A stretch of 16,747 bases of DNA from CAZOBJ01 sp964577825 (GTDB lineage Bacteria; Planctomycetota; SZUA-567; JAFGNG01), in the NCBI GenBank assembly GCA_964577825.1, contig CAZOBJ010000070.1:1-16747 (forward strand). The letters are read 5' to 3'. The position numbers and the translations under genes are program-made. Positions within the stretch are counted from its first letter, which is position 1; every line of letters starts with the position of its first letter. A model generated the notes under the pieces. It made no database searches, was not told the DNA's origin, and saw only the letters and a list, made by a program, of their open reading frames with translations. Of the stretch, positions 15,185 to 16,747 are shown piece by piece.

Positions 15185-16747
15185 GGGGTTCGTCTCCGGG
15201 CGCGTCGTCCGGCCCCTCGGGCCACCAGCGCGGGCGCCAGGCGCGCTGGTCCACGAGCCGCGCGCTTCGAATCTCTGCGACCTCGCGCGCGGCGCCCGGC
15301 CTCAGGCCCAGGGCCTCGCGCGGGGCCAGGGCCACGGTCTCGTCGTCCGTGCGGCCGCACGCCTCCAGGAACCGGGCCAACGTCGGGTACATCCACGCCG
15401 GGATGGAGCGGGCCGGGATGAAGAGTGTGCGTGCCGCGCGAAGCTCGCGGCCCTGCACGCGGAAGTTCATGAGGTAGAACCCGAACGCGCCGCGCCAGTG
15501 CACGCTGCGCGGCGCCTCGGCCACGGCCCAGCCCTCCGGGATGCGGTAGCGGATGGCCTCGTGGACCTCCACGTCGTGGCGCACCACGAAGGGGGTCTCT
15601 CGCTCGGGCTCGGCCAGCAGGCCCTCGACCGCGTGCAGGGATCCGCTGAACGGCGAGAACACGAGCCGCCCGCCCTCGGACCGGGCGAACCGGGCGACCG
15701 TGCCCGCGAACCGGTACACAAAGGGCTCGCTGTCCACGGCCGGGTCGGCCGGGGCGTCCGGGTCGGGGGCCGGGTAGTCGCTCGTCTCGATCACGAGCCG
15801 CGGAAACACGCTCAACGCGATGCGCTCCATGCTGCGTGGGCCCTGCTGCGGGTCCAGGGTCGCGCGGCGCAGCCGTCCGGCCAGCACCCCGTAGAAGGTC
15901 ACTTCCCCGGTCACGCGCGCGCTCCCGTCCGGGTTCACGTGCACGGTGACGTCCGCCTGGGCAGGCTGGTCCTCGGTCTGCGCGCCGCGCACGCGCCGGA
16001 ACACGCGCAGCCCGTCCTCCTCCACGAGGGCCGGGGCCCCGGCCGCGCCCTCGCCCAGATCCCCGGGCCGGAACAGGCGCGCGGGCTCGTGGAACCGCAT
16101 CCACAGGGCCGGCCCCTGGGCCGGGCGCACGCACACCGCAGGCGCGCCGAACGCATCTACGACCTCGCTTCGCTCGCGCGCGCGCCACGCGGGCCGGGGG
16201 AGCGTCCGGTTGATGAGCGCGGGATGGGCCCGCACTCCGGCCTCGCGGCACAGGGCGAGGAACAGTCTCTGCGCGACCTCGGGCCCGCCGCTTTCGAGCG
16301 CCAGCGCGTCGCGCGCGGTGCGCGCCCCGCCCACCGGGCGCAGCCGCTCGCGCACGGCCGCGTGCAGGGCCAGGGCCTTGTCGCGGTCGGCGGCCAGCCC
16401 CTCGGTGGCCGTACGGGCGAGGCCCTTCACGGCCTCGTCCACGCGCAGGGGCGCAGGCGCGCGGAAGAGGTGCGCGCCCGGGCCCCAGTCCGGCGCCCGC
16501 ACGCGCACCTGGAGGTTCCGGAGCACCTCCACCTCCGGCGGGCTGTTCGGCTCGGGCCGCAGGGGCGCGACCTCGGACGCGTCCCAGATGAATGCGGCCG
16601 GACGGCCGACCGCATACAGGCTGGGCTGCGCCGCGTCCGTATGCGTGGGCGCGAAGTCGCGCGGCCAGGCCTCCACCTCCACATCGCCCAACAGCTCGCG
16701 CGGCACCAGCAACACGTAACGCGCGCGGGCCACGGGCGCGTGGAATT
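15174..16747 (-). CDS. DUF3857/transglutaminase-like protein, catalytically degenerate, N-terminus cut
   Basis: The frame is open to the right edge, so the N-terminus is missing; a GTG at 16733 is internal or fortuitous. Numbering from that GTG, residues 95-220 resemble a transglutaminase-like (papain-fold) core: a helix-rich lead, then ESGGPEVAQRLFLALCREAG (147-166), then DAFGAPAV and WMRFHEPARLF. In active relatives these places hold Gly-x-Cys, an Asn-His pair and a Trp-x-Asp. Here Pro151, Ala and Arg appear to stand instead, so it is probably a non-enzymatic fold. The following half (about 240-470) has beta-rich segments such as VTVHVNPDGSARVTGEVTFY, typical of the C-terminal domain of DUF3857 proteins. 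That family is usually periplasmic or surface-exposed; no signal peptide can be judged. It overlaps waaF by 11 bases and is the first visible gene of the LPS train. Function unknown. Confidence 0.65.
   Translation of the reverse strand, partial: FHAPVARARYVLLVPRELLGDVEVEAWPRDFAPTHTDAAQPSLYAVGRPAAFIWDASEVAPLRPEPNSPPEVEVLRNLQVRVRAPDWGPGAHLFRAPAPLRVDEAVKGLARTATEGLAADRDKALALHAAVRERLRPVGGARTARDALALESGGPEVAQRLFLALCREAGVRAHPALINRTLPRPAWRARERSEVVDAFGAPAVCVRPAQGPALWMRFHEPARLFRPGDLGEGAAGAPALVEEDGLRVFRRVRGAQTEDQPAQADVTVHVNPDGSARVTGEVTFYGVLAGRLRRATLDPQQGPRSMERIALSVFPRLVIETSDYPAPDPDAPADPAVDSEPFVYRFAGTVARFARSEGGRLVFSPFSGSLHAVEGLLAEPERETPFVVRHDVEVHEAIRYRIPEGWAVAEAPRSVHWRGAFGFYLMNFRVQGRELRAARTLFIPARSIPAWMYPTLARFLEACGRTDDETVALAPREALGLRPGAAREVAEIRSARLVDQRAWRPRWWPEGPDDAPGDEPREP

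Larger units (their letters stand above)
3830..16747 (-). other. Predicted LPS assembly operon ending in argJ
   Basis: Eleven minus-strand genes follow one another with overlaps of 4-13 bases (six junctions) or gaps of 11-24 bases (four junctions). No intergenic space is large enough for a conventional promoter. The products cover heptose addition, core elongation, flipping and the first export step. The upstream end lies outside the window. A GAAGGA ribosome site recurs before lptF, the ABC exporter and argJ. No clear terminator hairpin was found after argJ in the 15 bases shared with the convergent U32 gene. Confidence 0.75.

Noticed and set aside
1..16747. CRISPR arrays, tRNA genes, insertion sequences, prophage genes or defence systems
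   Set aside because: No direct-repeat/spacer pattern, cloverleaf-like intergenic sequence, terminal inverted repeats or transposase motifs were found; nearly all bases belong to recognised genes.

Overview
The window is very GC-rich (around 70% or more by eye) and densely coded. It contains a 100-base run of N, so it comes from a draft or metagenomic assembly. The organism is a diderm (Gram-negative-type) bacterium that makes heptose-containing lipopolysaccharide: there are two GT9 heptosyltransferases, an MsbA-like flippase and a pair of LptF/LptG-type permeases. The phylum cannot be settled from the sequence. A planctomycete/PVC or deltaproteobacterial lineage is a guess only.

The right three quarters (about 3830 to the right edge) is one tightly packed minus-strand gene train. 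In transcription order it runs: a 5'-truncated DUF3857/transglutaminase-like protein, WaaF, a GT4 glycosyltransferase broken by the assembly gap, WaaC, LptF-like, LptG-like, a WaaE-like GT2, an MsbA-like ABC exporter, two more GT4 enzymes, and ArgJ. Neighbours overlap by 4 to 13 bases or are separated by 11 to 24 bases, so co-transcription and translational coupling are likely. The train covers several steps of one pathway: inner-core heptose addition (WaaC, WaaF), core elongation (GT2 and GT4 enzymes), flipping across the inner membrane (MsbA-like) and extraction toward the outer membrane (LptF/LptG). ArgJ, an arginine biosynthesis enzyme, is the outlier at the end.

ArgJ converges with a plus-strand U32-family gene (1745-3814), with only 15 bases between them. 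This gene is an RlhA-like, probable rRNA or tRNA hydroxylation factor. Its upstream region (1615-1744) is the only real intergenic space. It appears to hold two back-to-back sigma70-like promoters, one for the U32 gene, possibly leaderless, and one for a leftward pair: a class I SAM methyltransferase with an arginine-rich tail, and an EamA-like permease that runs off the left edge.

No tRNA, rRNA, insertion sequence, CRISPR array or phage gene was seen. Points most worth a second look are the catalytically degenerate transglutaminase-like protein heading the LPS operon, the probable leaderless U32 transcript, the duplicated barrel in the U32 protein, the AT-rich patch inside one GT4 gene, and the glycosyltransferase whose gap must hide more sequence than its 100 Ns.
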